Below are positions 39,501-54,500 of a stretch of 64,000 nucleotides of DNA, piece by piece. The stretch covers positions 2,184,319-2,248,318 of the forward strand of contig JACDOX010000008.1 in NCBI GenBank assembly GCA_014549065.1. Reading direction: 5' to 3'. The translations under genes and the position numbers were made by a program. Each line of letters begins with the position of its first letter. Position 1 is the first letter of the stretch. Source of the DNA: Cardinalis cardinalis (lineage: Eukaryota > Chordata > Aves > Passeriformes > Cardinalidae). The notes under the pieces are model-generated. The model had not been told where the DNA came from. It ran no database searches and worked only from the letters and a program-made list of their open reading frames with translations.

Positions 39501-42500
39501 AAACCCAGCCTTCTCTCCAGCTTTAATACACTGTTACATATGACCTAAACATTTGTTGGGGTTTTTTTTCTCTGCTTTTTTGTCTTCAGAGAATTGATAG
39601 ATACTACACACAAGTTTTCATTTTTTTCTTCCTTAGAAAGTGGACCTGTTCAGCCTAGGTATAATATTCTTTGAAATGTGTTACCATCCTATGAATACTG
39701 CATCAGAAAGGATCTTTGTTCTTAGTCAGCTAAGGCTGGTAAGTACACAGCTATGAAACATACTAGTTCTATGCATCAAATAGTTTATTAAGAGAAGCAA
39801 AAGGATGCAAAATATAGCAAAAAATGTTGCCATAGGGAGTGCTCAAAAGTAAGGTTTGTAAAATGTATCATGAAAAGTGAAGAATACAATTGGAACTGGT
39901 GCACTGACGTTCCTTTAATGCACTGTGGATTCTAATGGTATTGCCATCAGTCTGTGTTCTGTCTGTGAAATTAATTATTACATGTCAGATAAAGGAATCA
40001 TCTCTTCAGTATACTTAGGTTTAGGCCTGGTGGGCCTTTCTAAGAAATGAGTTGCTATTTGTAGTTGGTAAATGCTTGTGATTATGGGTTGTACTTTCAT
40101 TGTACACCTTTTAGCTCCTCAAATAAATTTAATTTGCCATGTGGGGGTTGGTTTGTTTGTTCGTTTGTTTTTTCATGGGCAGTGGAAATGCTTTGTTTCT
40201 CTGTTTAATGTGTAGAACTTAAAAGTAAGACTAATCTAAGCAATCTGGACTGCTTGTTAAAATCCAAATGTGGATTTTGGTTTTTGTTTTGTTAGCCTGC
40301 AATTGTATTTCCTAAGGACTTTGATGAAGTCAAGCATGCAAAGCAGGTAATTTTGAATATATTTTAACTATTAGGTATTCCTCCTCAGAAAACATTGATT
40401 ATAACTTTTGCCTCTTAATTTCCCACTTAATTCCCCACCTAGTATTCTCTGCCAAGTTCTCATTACATGGCATTAGAACAAAGTAAGAAATAAAACCTCA
40501 AAAGAACACTCTAAGTTGGCATGGAAATATATTTATCCACAAAATTCTCTGAGCACAATCATGAACAAATTTAGAGTTCACTGGCACATCTTTAAAGCTG
40601 AGGGACAATTTTTCACTTTTTATGCTCAGAGAAATGGCAGCTCAATTGTTTAACTTTTTACTTAAACCTTTTGAAAGAAATGTGTCACACAACAGAAAGA
40701 GATGTGCAAAAGCTCAGTTGGCTGCTCCGAGCTTGACAGAGCTGCCAAGAGCTGTTCTGGAGGCCTCCATGGCAGAGTAATGAAGTGATAAGGAGCAGTG
40801 TAATCTTTTCTGGACCATCTAGGTGGCTTTATCCTTGTGCTAATTAACTCTTTTGTTGACCATTAGTATTAACTTTTAGTGTGTTATGCTTGTAAAACAG
40901 CAATCTGCATGTTACTAGTACCATAAAACATTTCCGTTTTGTACATTTCGCTGAAATATGCCAGGGAGATTTCTCCTACTCTAACACTTGTGCCGCTCAA
41001 ATCTTTGATTTCATGCATGCAATTCTGCTTTTCCTCTTAACTTTCTCTTAATTTTGTTGATGAAGAGATGCCAGAGCTAGCATACCATGGAACAACAAAA
41101 GAAAAGGATGCTACGTATTTTGTCATCCCAGGAGGCACCTTTCTAATAATTTATGTGGTCTAGTAAATTTTTTCAGATGATAATAAAAGATATTAATAAT
41201 TTAGTAAGCAAATAATGTCCATTGCAAAGATTCAGATTCTGCTGTTTTTTCCCCTGTAGAATCCCACAGTTTGTTATTGAATTGATGTGGCTACCAAGTT
41301 TGTTACAAATACTGTTAACTTATAAAATGTTTCTAATCTATAAAATTTTTTATTTAATTTGTAGAGATTGGTTATTACATGGCTCCTGAACCATGATCCT
41401 GCAGCACGACCAACAGCTGTGGAGCTGTTAAAAAGTGAACATCTTCCACCACCCCAAATGGAAGAGTCTGAACTTCATGAAGTCCTCCACCACACCTTAG
41501 CAAACGTGGATGGCAAGGCCTACCGGACCATGATGAGTCAGATATTTGCACAGAGAATATCTCCAGCAATAGACTATACTTATGACAGTGATATGCTGAA
41601 GGTTTGTAGGTGTTCAGGGGAGGTGTGGGTTTGGCTTTTCCCTGTTTTGAATTTTTTAAAAATATATGGATAAACATTTCTGTAGCATTTCTGAGTGAAT
41701 TGCATTATCTCAAGGTTTACCTTTACATTGGTTCCCACTTAAAACTACAGTCTCTGCTGTGTGGGTTTCAATAGCTGCTTCTCATTTGAGCCTTACATTC
41801 ATTCTTCAGTGAAGAAATCAGCAGTGTTTGTTTGTAGCAGCTGAAGTTTTAAGCTTATGTCCAGGTGATGACTTTCTTTACTCTGAATTCCTGTCAAATT
41901 AATGGTTGACAGGTTGTCAACAGAANGTGTTGCCCCTGGATGCTTTGTTTTTCTTTCTAATTGATGTGATTTTTCTTAGTTTATTAGCTCTTGAATCTTT
42001 CTAAATCTAAAGAAATTCAAGGTAATACAGTACAATAATGCTTCATATAGCTGTAGTTATTTGTTATTATGTAAGCATTGCAGTTTTTTGTATTGGGATG
42101 AGATAGCAGAATGTTTATTGCCTGTATTACATGGAATGATTGCCTACATGGAGTGTTCATCACGTGTGAATTATATATGTACTTTTTATTTGTGATGGTT
42201 TCAGGGTAGTTTTTCTATTTGGGCAGCCAAGATACAGCAGCATGTATGTGACATTGTCAGCCGGATATTTAAAAGACACGGTGGGTGTGTTTATAAAAGT
42301 CATTCATTTCCTTTCTTGTGATTGAATGGATTTAAAAGATTGGAATGGATTTACTGCTAGAAGAGAAATCAGAAAACATGTTTGATAGTTGATCATTTGA
42401 CNTTTTTATGATGTTTTATTCTCTTATTGTCATTCCAATAATAGCTACTAACATCAAATCTGAATGATTTACATTTCCTACAGAAAGAGTGAAAATCTTA

Positions 42501-45500
42501 ATTATATTTTTTAATGTACATGGTTGTTCGGAGAAATCAGTATGAGGCTTTAGAGGCACACACTGTTACACAAATTCTGAATCTGAATGCAAGGCTAGCT
42601 CTGTAGTGGGAGATCAGGCATCCATGGAGCACAGTAACCTCTCTTTGAACAGCCAGAATGGGAAGAGCATAAGGGAGAGCATGGAAACAAAGCAGGCATG
42701 TAGTGGTACTTCAGTGATGTATTNTTGGAAATGCTTTGCTGTTCAGGAACTTCCTGAGCCAAAGCTGATGCCATGATATTTAATAATCTCTCATTTTCCT
42801 TTCCAGGAATCTATCCAGTCATTAATAATAGTATTCACTTAAAATTGTTCTTTGAGAAGGAAATTCATGCAGCCACTGTCACACTTGGAATGTTATAAAT
42901 TGTGTTGTCTTACAGGTGTTCATGATACTATTTTATATAAAAATACTGAATTTTGAAATGGAAACTTGGCATTTTCCAAGTAAATCATAATCTGATTAAA
43001 CATGATCAAAATTTGGCAATACAAAAGAGTGAGAAGCTGCAAAATACAAAGTCAAGGATGGGTTTACCTTTTCTACTGCTCCTTAAAGCTTGACAGATTT
43101 GGGAAATTTTAGGGACTGAAATGTTTTCATACTTTTGGAAAAAAACGAGGATTTGATATTTATTTCTCTCCATTAGATTGTGTCTGACATCTGTAATGGC
43201 TAAAATAATTTCTTTCTATCTGGGGCACGTTTTTTCTCATTTAAAAGTTAATGTTGAGTTAAAATCTAATTGAGTTAAGCTTAAATAAATTTTCTAGTGA
43301 TTCTCAATCAAATATTAAAACAGGAAACTATTTTTCAGTTATAAGTGGTATTATTAATATTAAGGTTTCAGTGAAGATTGGATTCATGCAGATAGATGGT
43401 TGAAAAATGTAGCCAGGAAAAAAAGGTATTCATAAGCTTTTAAAATGAAACACAAACACTTCTAGTAAGTTTTTGAGACAGAGGATGCAACATGTCTGAA
43501 CAAAATTTGTTCTATATGGAAATGTCTCTAGACCAAAGCAGTACTTGCTACTGATAACTGCCTTTCATGTTTCATATGCCTGCTTTTGTGAAAGGTGGTG
43601 TTTAAAGAGGGGGAGAGCAAGGTAAGGATTCTGCTGGGCTGTGGAAGTGGCAATTCTCTCTTCTGTGGCCTCCCTGCTGAGCCCAAGAAGCATGCAGCAT
43701 AGGCATAAAACAAAATTTGACATTCTTTCTTTAAATATGGAAGAGGAAAGTTCATTAAGGACATTTAATGTAATTTTTTCACTTATGGATTGACATAATT
43801 ATGCCCTGCAAGGGTGTTCATGAACTTGAAAAAAGCAGGTGCTCTTCTGAAATGAGAGATAATAGTGTTTTCTGGTTTTGTGCAGGAGCCATCAAGCTGC
43901 ATACTCCACTGCTGATGCCCAGAAATAAGAAACTATATGAACATAATGAAGCTTCATATTTCATGGATCACAGTGGGATGCTGGTAATGCTTCCCTACGA
44001 CCTCAGAGTAAGTAGCATCATCTCTGCAGGCAAAGCTTCAGAGGGTTTGGAGGGTGCTGTGGTAGAATTTGGTTTAAGCTTATACTTCTTTTGGCTGCTG
44101 AAGTAGTATATCTTTCAATGTCTGTTCTTGTTCTCCTGAGTTCTGTACTCCTCCTCTTGACACCTGGAGCCCTGACCACATTTTGAAGAAATAGCGTTTG
44201 TTTGGTTTTTTTAACATAGGTGAAAATAATGTTTTCATTTAAAACTTGCAGCAGGATGGTTAGATTAATTCTACTTGGCTATGTCAGGTGTTTTAGGCAT
44301 TATATTACACTTGGGAGAGTACAAGTGTAACTACACAGTATAATTCATCTCTAGTTGCAGAGCTCACTCAAACCATTTGGTTTCAACAATTTTCGTGTAT
44401 TTTGTTTTTCAGATTCCTTTTGCAAGATTTGTAGCTAGAAATAACATATCAAACTTGAAAAGGTAAGAGATGTAGGGGTGATACTTTGCACTGACTTTGA
44501 CAGTGACTCCTGAAGAGGCTGATTCATTGTTCAATGTTTCCTTTAGATACTGTATAGAGCGAGTTTTCAGACCTCGGAAGTTAGACCGGTGTCATCCCAA
44601 AGAACTCCTAGAATGTGCATTTGACATCATTACATCTACTGGAAATAGCTTTTTGCCTATAGCAGAAACAATTTATGCAATTTCAGAAATCATTCAGGAG
44701 TTTTCAGTGCTACAGGTAGATTCTCTATAATCAGCCCCTTTCCTCTCTTTTCCACCCAAAATTTTAATTTAACTCAATATTTAGTTTGATGTGTTGTAAA
44801 AGGATACTTCCTTTAACTTCAACCAGTACAGAACTATTTTTACGTTTAATCTGTAGTCACTTATAGACCACTCACTGTCATAAAAGATGTTTCCTAGCTA
44901 AACTTAAAATGAAGCATAGGTTTATGTGCAAAGGAAATAACTGAATCCTTTATAGTACCATTGAAATAATGTCTTTCTTCTGTNAGACAAGTGATTACTG
45001 TAGAATGGGACAAGACTTGCCATTCTTTAGTTAGAGATGAAAGGTAAGGTAGTGAAAGAAGTGGTTTGAAGTTAATTTTGAACTATTATTATTGTTAAAT
45101 ATTTAGGAAGCCTCTTTGTTTTGCGGGGGTTGGGTTTTTTTTTTAAGAAAACAGAATGCAAGTAAAACTGGGCTTTTTCATTCTTTCTTCCTTTTTTTTA
45201 TTTATGCTTTGCTAGGAAAGAAATTACAGTATTTATCTGAACCACACTGCCTTACTGAAAGCTATACTTCTGCACTGTGGGATACCAGAGGACAAACTCA
45301 ATCAAGTCTACATCATTCTCTATGATGCTGTGGTAAGGCATTAGTTATTAACCTATCCTCTGTAATCATTTCTGTAGAATATTCTATTTTGTGGGGTTAT
45401 CTCTAAAAATGAATAACAGCCCATTGCCAGCCTAACCAGGAGTATACTCTTGATACATAAAAAGGTTGGCTTTGGGCTGTAAATGTAGATTAATTACTTT

Positions 45501-48500
45501 ATTGTTACTTCTGGATTGGAATGGTTTAAGATGATTTTTGAATGTGTATTTATGAGAGAATATTCACCTGTCTAATCAAGAACTGACAAGTTAGTCAATA
45601 AAAACATTTAAAAATTAAATTTAAAGAGTATTTTAATATCAGTTAGGTCTTTTATACTTATAAGCACAGAATATAAGTGAAATTAATTTTGAATTATGCA
45701 TTAAACACAATCAAATGCTGTTTTAATCTGTTTTTCTTGTAGACTGAAAAGCTAACTAAAAGAGAAGTAGAAGCCAAGTTCTGTAATCTTTCTCTCACAT
45801 CAGCTAGTGTAAGTGATCTTAATTCAGTGCTAATTTCCCTGTAATTTGCCATAAGTCATTCATATTTTATTTTCTTTGTAATTTAATCAACCAGAGGAAG
45901 AAAAATAACTTGTTACATGTACTGTTCAGGTCAGTCCCTTTGCAAGTGGTCTGATTTTGTTCTCTGTTCTCTCTGAAAGTCAGTATTGCAGCTTGTTCTC
46001 TAAACATGTGGAAACTAATAAAGGGTAAATGGAATGCTGTGGAGAGGTATTTAATAAAACTGAGAGAAACGTGAAAAAAAACTTCTCTGCAAATGTTGAA
46101 TGTGCATAGAGTTGAAGGTAACTTCTGGGTAGTCTGAGACTTGTGTCTACCTATTCTTGTCCTCAGCTCCACTAGGTAGAAACAGCCAAAACAAACAAAA
46201 AAGGCCAATGTCTTACTCCCACAATTAGAAAGTCAGATATTTTTCTTGTTTTCAGATGGGACCTATCATGAATGTTGTATGTGTTGCTGTGTATGATTAT
46301 AATTTTATTTTTTTGTTTTTAGCTTTCTCGACTCTATAAATTTATTGAGCAGAAGGGAGAAGCAAGTAATGTATTTCCCTTTCTAAACACAATGATAAAA
46401 CAAAAGCCAAGTGTCACTCAGCTGTTGAAGCATGGCATGAAGGATTTAGAGGAAATCATTAGTCTATTAAAGCAACTGGGAATAAAACTTCAGGTTTGTA
46501 AAATGCTCTGCTAATAAATTAATGGAATTAGAGGGCTGCTGTGCATTGTAATATGCCAGGAAATAAAGATATTTTACAGTAGAAAAAGCACATGCAAGTG
46601 TCTTGATGGCAAATAATACTGAATTGATACTTCTTCCTTTTTCCCCCTTTTTTTTTCTTTATTAAAGATGCATTTTAAAAATAAGACCTTCTAGTCAGAA
46701 GGTTCTGGCTTAACTTATCTAATGACACTCAGACTTTTTTCTTTCTCCACCAAGACTGAAGGCATTACTTAGAGCATAAAAGAGGGGATTTAATTAATTT
46801 TGAAACAAACTGTAAATATTTTAAAAATACGGAAATGTAATGACTACTGAAGGCCTCCACCTTCCTTGAAGCTTGCTGTTTGGGTTTTGTACTACAGGTG
46901 AGATGCTGTAGGATTAAAGCACCTTTAATTTCCTTATTTTTCACTGTATTTTAAATTTTTGGAGATAAGGAATGTTTCCATATATCTTCCTTATGTGAAA
47001 ACAATGTTTTAAATCCATGCTGCTAACAGGAAATTAATTATATATGTGCATATATTCATTTTTATTTTACAGATCTCTATAAATCTGGGACTAGTTTACA
47101 AAATACAGCAGCACAATGGTATTATCTTTCAGTTTATAGCATACATCAAAAGAAGACAAAGAACTGTGCCTGAAATTCTTGCTGCAGGAGGCAGATATGA
47201 TCATCTGGTATGTGCTTATCTCTTCTAGTAAATTTTGCTATTTTTTTAACCCGTTTTGCNAAGATAACTAACTGGTCTTCCATTCTGTTTTTTTCTTGAG
47301 ATTCCACAGTTTAGAGGGCCACAGACAGTAGGACCAATTCCTTCAGCTGTTGGAGTCAGCATAGCTATAGATAAAATAACTGCTGCTGTTTCCAGTGTGG
47401 AGGATTCTGTAAGTCTGTGTTGGGAAGTGGGGAATTTGTTTACTTCTGACAGTTCAATAACCTAATTGTAGCTACAGATGTAAAAAAAATAAGATGTTCA
47501 GATGTGTTCCAAAATAATGCCATACTGAAATAGAAGGCAGACATCAAGATGACCTGTTTTCTTTTGTGTTTCTCCACATAGAACTATTTATTAAATGAGA
47601 GTTAAGGGAAGATAGGATCTTCAGGCTTACACGATTTTATTTTGAATTTAATGGGATGTTTTTCTCAGCCTGTGTATACTTTCAGATGGAAGAGTACAAC
47701 TGTAGATATTTAGTGTTATTTTTCCCCTACTACTTCTCCCTTTATCAAAGTACAGAAGATAGAGATGGAAAGAAACTTTAAGAATATTGACTACTTTGTA
47801 CAGTGTCACACATCGTCTCTTGGTTGTGAAATGTGTATTTTATTCTCTTTTCTCTATGAGAATAAATTAACATTGGCAAGGAGAGTGGGAAGGAAGGAAC
47901 AGAGTAGGCAGGGATACTTGGCAAGCTGAGGCTGTGGAGGTGCTTTGCATCAAAGATTGAGCTTCAGTGACTTTCAGACAGACTTAGGTGGCTTGTAGCT
48001 CTCTAAACAGGTGGATCTAATCCCTTTTTTGCTTTTTAGCTTGATGCATTTTGGCAAATATTGGAATGTTTGTCCATCTTTGTAACTTTAGCTACCTTAT
48101 GAGGGGGAAAGGTGGTCTTGTGACTAATATTGTCTCCTTGATTTTACTTCCCCTTCAGGTTTCTGTCAGCTCCTGTGACCTGCTGGTTGTAAGTGTTGGT
48201 CAGATGTCAATGGGTAGAGCTATCAACATTGTTCAGAAATTCTGGACTGCAGGAATTCCAGCTGAAATAATGTATGACTGGTCCCAGGTAGAATTTTTAT
48301 CTCCATGTGTTAAGTGTATACTGTTCTCCAATTTAGTGCAGACTGAAACCATACTTTTTTGGGGTGTTTTTCTGTTTTTATGTAGGTGGAGACTCATAAT
48401 ACTGAGCATGTAGGATGCTATTCAGATACAGTAATGTCAAGAAAATCTCACTGGCTTTGCAGCATTTTCCCAGAGTATTTAAAAGTGTGAGGAAGGATCC

Positions 48501-51500
48501 CTCCTATTAATAAATGTAATACTTAATAGGGGGTACACATCAAGAACAGAATAGTAGCACCAACTTTTACATAGCCAGATGGCCAAAGACAGGTACAGAG
48601 GGGATATTGACATTATTCTACTGTTGGGTAGTTTATAGTAGTAGTTTGTTGGGTAGTAATACAGTTTAGCAAACTGAGTTACTAGATGGGTCCTCATGTA
48701 GTCCTTGAAGAGGTGTGTAGTAGGAGGGGAAGAGAGAGTGGCAAGCTGAGCTATGTCCATTTATGTCCAGCTGAAAGCAAACAGCTGTAGCCAGCACTGC
48801 TTCACTGGATGTAGTGAGCTACATGGCAACACTGAAGTCCCTTTTAGAGGTGGTGGCACTTACTTAAAGATTATGAGTCTGCTTCACCTTCAAGTGTCCC
48901 AGTTTGTGACTAACGAGAGAGAGACTGCAGTTGCCCATTGCACATCATGTGCTGCAGGGCAGGATGTTTTGAGCTCATTCAGTTTGTCTGACTTTTTGTA
49001 AATTTTTTGCCATAATATTTCCAATAGTTTCAGTCCCTTGGGACTAAAAAATCTAGATTATATACTCTTCCTATGATCACCTAGGCTGGAGTTTCTTTGT
49101 TTGGGGTTGTTTGTTTTGTTTGTTTGTTTGATCCATAAGGAATGACTATTTGGATAGTTCTTGCCTCTGTCTAATGCTGTCCTGCAAGCCAGTGCTGAGT
49201 GAGTCAGCATAGCCTTGGTTTTACCAGAAGCCAGCTGGAGTCAGCTTTAGTGGCAGACCCCCAGCCATGCAGGACTGAAAGCTGCAGGCAGCAGGGTGGT
49301 GTCTGTCTGTCGGCCTGATGCTACACTGCACATTTTTACAGTTACTTGGACTCTGCGCTTCTAGGTATACGTAGCCCTTCTGTATGGGAACCTGGGCTGC
49401 AGGACCTAGGCATTCTCTCTATCCAAGCATAGACTTTGATTTCAATTTTAGCAAGCCTTAGATGGATAAATACATGCATAATGAAGTTTCATCTGCTCAA
49501 GTTGTTAATAAAGTTTTTCTCTCTCTGAAGCTGTGTGACTGTTGTATATCAAGTTACTTTATTAAAGACAGGAGACTAATTGATTACTTAATTGGTCATT
49601 TTATAGCTGTCAAATTAATGTCTCATTCCCCTTCTTTTGTTCTCACTTTAGTCCCAGGAAGAACTGCAGGAATACTGCAGGTGCTCTGGGATTACATATG
49701 TAGCTCTGGTGTCAGAGAAGGAAGGAAGTCATGTGAAGGTAAGCATGGGACCAGGGGATGCTTTATGGTGTTTCAGATTTGTACTCTGTTCTACTTTTTT
49801 TTTTTTAAGGTCATTATTAATACAATATACATTATATTTAAGTGAGTGGAGTTGAGGTAAATACAGTTTTGGTTGTTAAGTCGTAGAAATGTTATTCTGA
49901 ACAATTTCAACATTTTAAACGTTTTTTATCCCTGTATAACACTTATTCACAGACCTCCCTCCCTCAAGGAAAGTCCAAAACTATTGCAAACATTGCTTGA
50001 CAGTGCCATCGATGGTTTAGCGTGAAAAAAGGTTTCACTTGTCTCTGACTTCCTTAAATCTACAAAATGAATTTGTTGACTTAACAATCTTTGCAGTTGG
50101 TTTCTTTTCATGTTACAAAATAAATACAACCCAAATGTAAATCTTAAAAAATCAGTGTAGTTCCAACAGTCAGTCAGAACCACACTCTTCACCTCTATAA
50201 ACTCAGATTAAGATGCAAAGACTGGACTTTGTCACAATATGAATGTACTCTGTTCTTCTTCTGTACTCTTGCAGCCTGTGGTTCTGGTACCTTTGGTTTT
50301 TTGAAGTTGAAAGTTTTAAAATGTTCTGGATCATTAGAGAAAAGATCATTATTTTTTGAATAAAGATTCATTTTTTGACTGAAAAAAATAGTAACCTTTT
50401 GACAGCATATGGCACGAACAGCCAATGTGCCTTTCCAAAACATTTTTCTTATTCGCTCTGTTACTGTAACAACAATAATTGCAAGAATAAGTAAACCTTG
50501 ATGATGACAATGTGATATTTCAAAGTCCTCTACAAGCCTATTGTAGAGTGTTCTTTTAAGTCTGGCTTTATTGAAGCAAAACCGATAAAGGAGATGTTAA
50601 TGAGGTGAATGGTGTTGTTGCTGATTAACCTCTTGCCAATAAAGATGGTGCAGATTCCTAAGTTTTGAACATTTGAGTTAACTCTTGCAAATTGAAAGGC
50701 AAGCCTTATTCTAATATAATTATTTAACTAAAAATATTAATAATATGATACTTAAAATTATAAACCATTGTTTAGAACTTAATTATCACATTAGATGCAG
50801 GGAGCCAAGCTTGCTTTGGGAATGCAAAATAAATTAGTGGTTGGCAGAAAAAAATCTAATCAAATATTTAATTGGCAGTGATTGATTGGTAATGATAATA
50901 GCTTCCTACCTTTGACTCTTTCACCTTTAATGGGTGAAACAGTTTGATTTTGATTAAGTTTGATAAGTTTATTTGTATGCCATTTTAAGAATCAACAATC
51001 TTAACACCCATTGAACTACATCATAGGTGAAATCCTTTGAGAAAGACAGGCAGACAGAGAAAAGGATTTTGGAGTCTGACTTAGTAGATCACCTGATCCA
51101 GAAACTGAAAATGAAAATCGGTGATGAAAGATGCAGTAGGTAAGCAGCATAACATGTCAATAATGTGGATAGTCTAAATCAGAAGTGAATATATGTTGGT
51201 ATATGCTGAGTTAAACCTTAATTTTATTTGGTAAAGAAATTGCTGAATTTCTTTTGAGGGGAAAAGAAAGCAAAAGGTTTTGTTATGGAATTGTACTGAG
51301 ATTAAGAAAGAAACTAATTTCCCTAGCTGCTGCTACATTCACACATCCGTAGCGCTTCATAAATTAAAAGGCCAGAGAGTTATCCCAAAGCTGCTAGAAC
51401 AGCAGTACTGTTTGTCTGGCTGCCTGCAAGTTCCTGGTACTGAGCAGAAGTCCATTACATTTGTGTACTGTGTAATCAAAGAATTAAAGCAGCAAATCCC

Positions 51501-54500
51501 TTTCATTCTGAGGCAGTATTGGTATGGTGAAATGAAGGTGTAACTCTTGCACTTCCGTGTGCTCTGGTGGCACAAGTGAACATAACACGTGGCAAAGACT
51601 TGAGGTACGCAGGAAAACCCCTTCATCCTGGCTTCGTTGAAATGACTATTTACTGTCACCAGTGGAAGTTGGTACAGAAATGACAGGAGTAGTTAGTACA
51701 GAAATGTACTGCTCAAGCATTACAGCTGTCACTTACACATAGCCCCTGTAAGTCTGTAATTATACATGCATTCAGATATATTTGTATGTGTGCATTGACA
51801 GCAGGAATAGACATGCATTAGTCACACAAAGTAAAATTCAGAATCTTAACAGATTTGCCATCCAGTTTTTCTGACTAGGCTTAGCAATAAAGGAAATCAT
51901 TAAGCTTAGAAATGCTGAAATCAAGCAGTAGTTTATACAAGTAGTTGATGTCTCCTGCTATTCACCTCTCATTCTCCTTTTTCTGGCCTCAGCCAATCTT
52001 AGTATTATATTTTGCAATTAACCTGACTCTCAGGTGCTTTGTGACAGATCTACTAGAAGCTGTGAAAGAAAATAATTCTTTCAAAAAGTTACCTTATTTC
52101 TAAATCCTGAAAACAGAATAGAAAAACCCTTGCATGGTACCACTAAACAGAGAAATGCAATAGCTGATTTTAATAGCCCTGGCAAATTTTTCTTTTAATG
52201 AATTTCTGAATGTAGAAAGTAAAGGTATCCAAACTAATTATTGAAGACTTCTTTGAATATATGTGCTCAAGTATAAATATGACTTTTATACTTCAGTGTT
52301 ATGTCACAGAAACGTGTGAGAAGCAGATTAAATTAATAATTCAGAGAGAATACTCTCACAATATATTTTTGTGTTGGTCTATAAATCACTCTTGTATGAT
52401 AGGGAGGACATTTTTTGTATCCATAGGGAGCATTGCTTCTAGACCTGACTTTTAAATGTAATTTTGTATGGTTCCTTGACAGTTTCTGAATAAATTGATT
52501 AATGAATAATAAATGTGTGCTGGGGAATATCTGCAGACTTCTTTATCCTTTGGAATTAAGTTTAAGTATCTATGATAATCCGAAACTACTGTCTTATTAC
52601 AGTATTTCTTTATGATTGTAAATTCCTTAACTGTCTTTGTTTATTTTTAGAGAAACCGCAGATAATCTTTCAATACCAAATCAAAAAGGATCATTTACTA
52701 ATATTTCAGGTATTTAATATCTAGTTACAAAACATAAAACCTAACTGTTCCTCTTTCTGCTCAAAAACTGGTTTTTAGGAGAATAGTACCAAAGGCAAAG
52801 TAAGAAAATGTTTATAGCAGAGCTCTGATTAGAGGCACTGCCTCCTAATCTCAGATATTGTTCCAACTGATTTAAAACTCACTTTTTCTCCAAACTAAGT
52901 GCTCAGACCAATGGGCAGAATATTCTCCATACAAGCATTCATTGATGCAGTAATCCAAGAGGCTGGGAAAGCAAATATTCACCAATTTTTCCTAGCTGAG
53001 GAGAAATTTAAGTGTCATCTTGACGAAAAATAACTTGATCTGTGATTGTTAGAGTATTGAGAACAAATGAAAATGCCTTTACATTTCTAGCTGTGGATTG
53101 CATTCCTTATTCTGATAAGTTTGTACCTAAAGAATAATATTAAGTGCTTACTGTGTGGCTAAAGTTTGGCATTTTTGCATCTTGTTTTATTGAGCACTGA
53201 AACAGTGTGTGGTGGTGGTGATTCTTCAAGAAACACTTCACACAGACACACTTTTGCATAATAGGGAGGGAGAGAGGCCATGCTTAACTTGGCGGGTTGG
53301 TTGTGTGTGTGTCTGACTACCAGAACTGGAAATTTAGATTTCAAAATAAGCCATTTCAAATTTTAATTTTTGTTATTTGGGGAAGCTGATGTTTATTGTT
53401 CATTTTGTCAGTGATTCTGCTACAGGACTGAGGATTAAACAGTCACCTCGTTCTTGTAATGGCTTTTCTTTTTTTTGATATTAGGTACACTGCATTCCTT
53501 TGTAAAATTATGCAAGTCATTTGGAACCTTTTCTTAGTTTCAGGGAACAGTGATGTAAAATACCAAATTTCTTAGTCTTAACAACCAGTCCTTCAAAGTC
53601 GTGAGTGTTTGAGAATTTATGTGCACATCTCAATACCCTGTCAGATTTTGGAGGTTTTCAGCAGCTTTTGAATTCCTGTACTACAATGATTTTAGCATAT
53701 TAGTATTTGTGAATTTTCTGTTTCTTGGTACTTCTTGTTTAAAGAAATACTATGAACTAAAATGGTGTGTTTGCATTTCAGGTGTGTTTGAATCACATGG
53801 AACTCTTGTAGTGCCTAATGTTAGTGTTATAGCTCCTGAAAAATTGTCTGCCAGTGCCAGGCGTCGTCAAGAAATTCAGGTACACACACATCAAATAAGT
53901 ATTCAGAAGTGATCCTTAGAAGTTAAGCAGTGGTAGAACTCATACTTCATTATCACCTAACTTAAACAAATTCATCCTGTTTGTTCTTTATTCATAAATT
54001 AGACTAGGAACAACACAAATGGTGAAAGGCAAAGACCACCCTTTCTAACAGTCTGGGTCTTAGAGATTATCTGTGATATCATGGCTCAGCTATCATTGTG
54101 CATGCTTACTAGAAATCTTACTTTTCTAGGAACTGTGGTTCTGGATGGTCCTTTTCCTCCCTAAATGCTGAAGTGTGTTAAATGTTGTCCTGGCTTAACT
54201 CCAGCCAGCAGCCAAGCACCACACAGCTGCTCACTCACTCCCCCATTAGTGGGATTAGGGAGAGAATCAGAAGAGTAAAAGCCAGAAAACCCCTGGATTG
54301 AGACAAAGACAGTGTAATAGGGAAAGCAAAAGCTGTGCACACCAGCACAGCAAAACAAAAAATGAATTCAGTGCTGCCCATGGGCAGGCAGGTGTTCTGC
54401 CATCCCCAGGAGAGCAGGGCCCCATCACCTGGAATGGTGAATGGGAAGACAAACACCATCACTCCAAATGTCCCCCTTCTTTCTTCTTCCCCCAACGTTA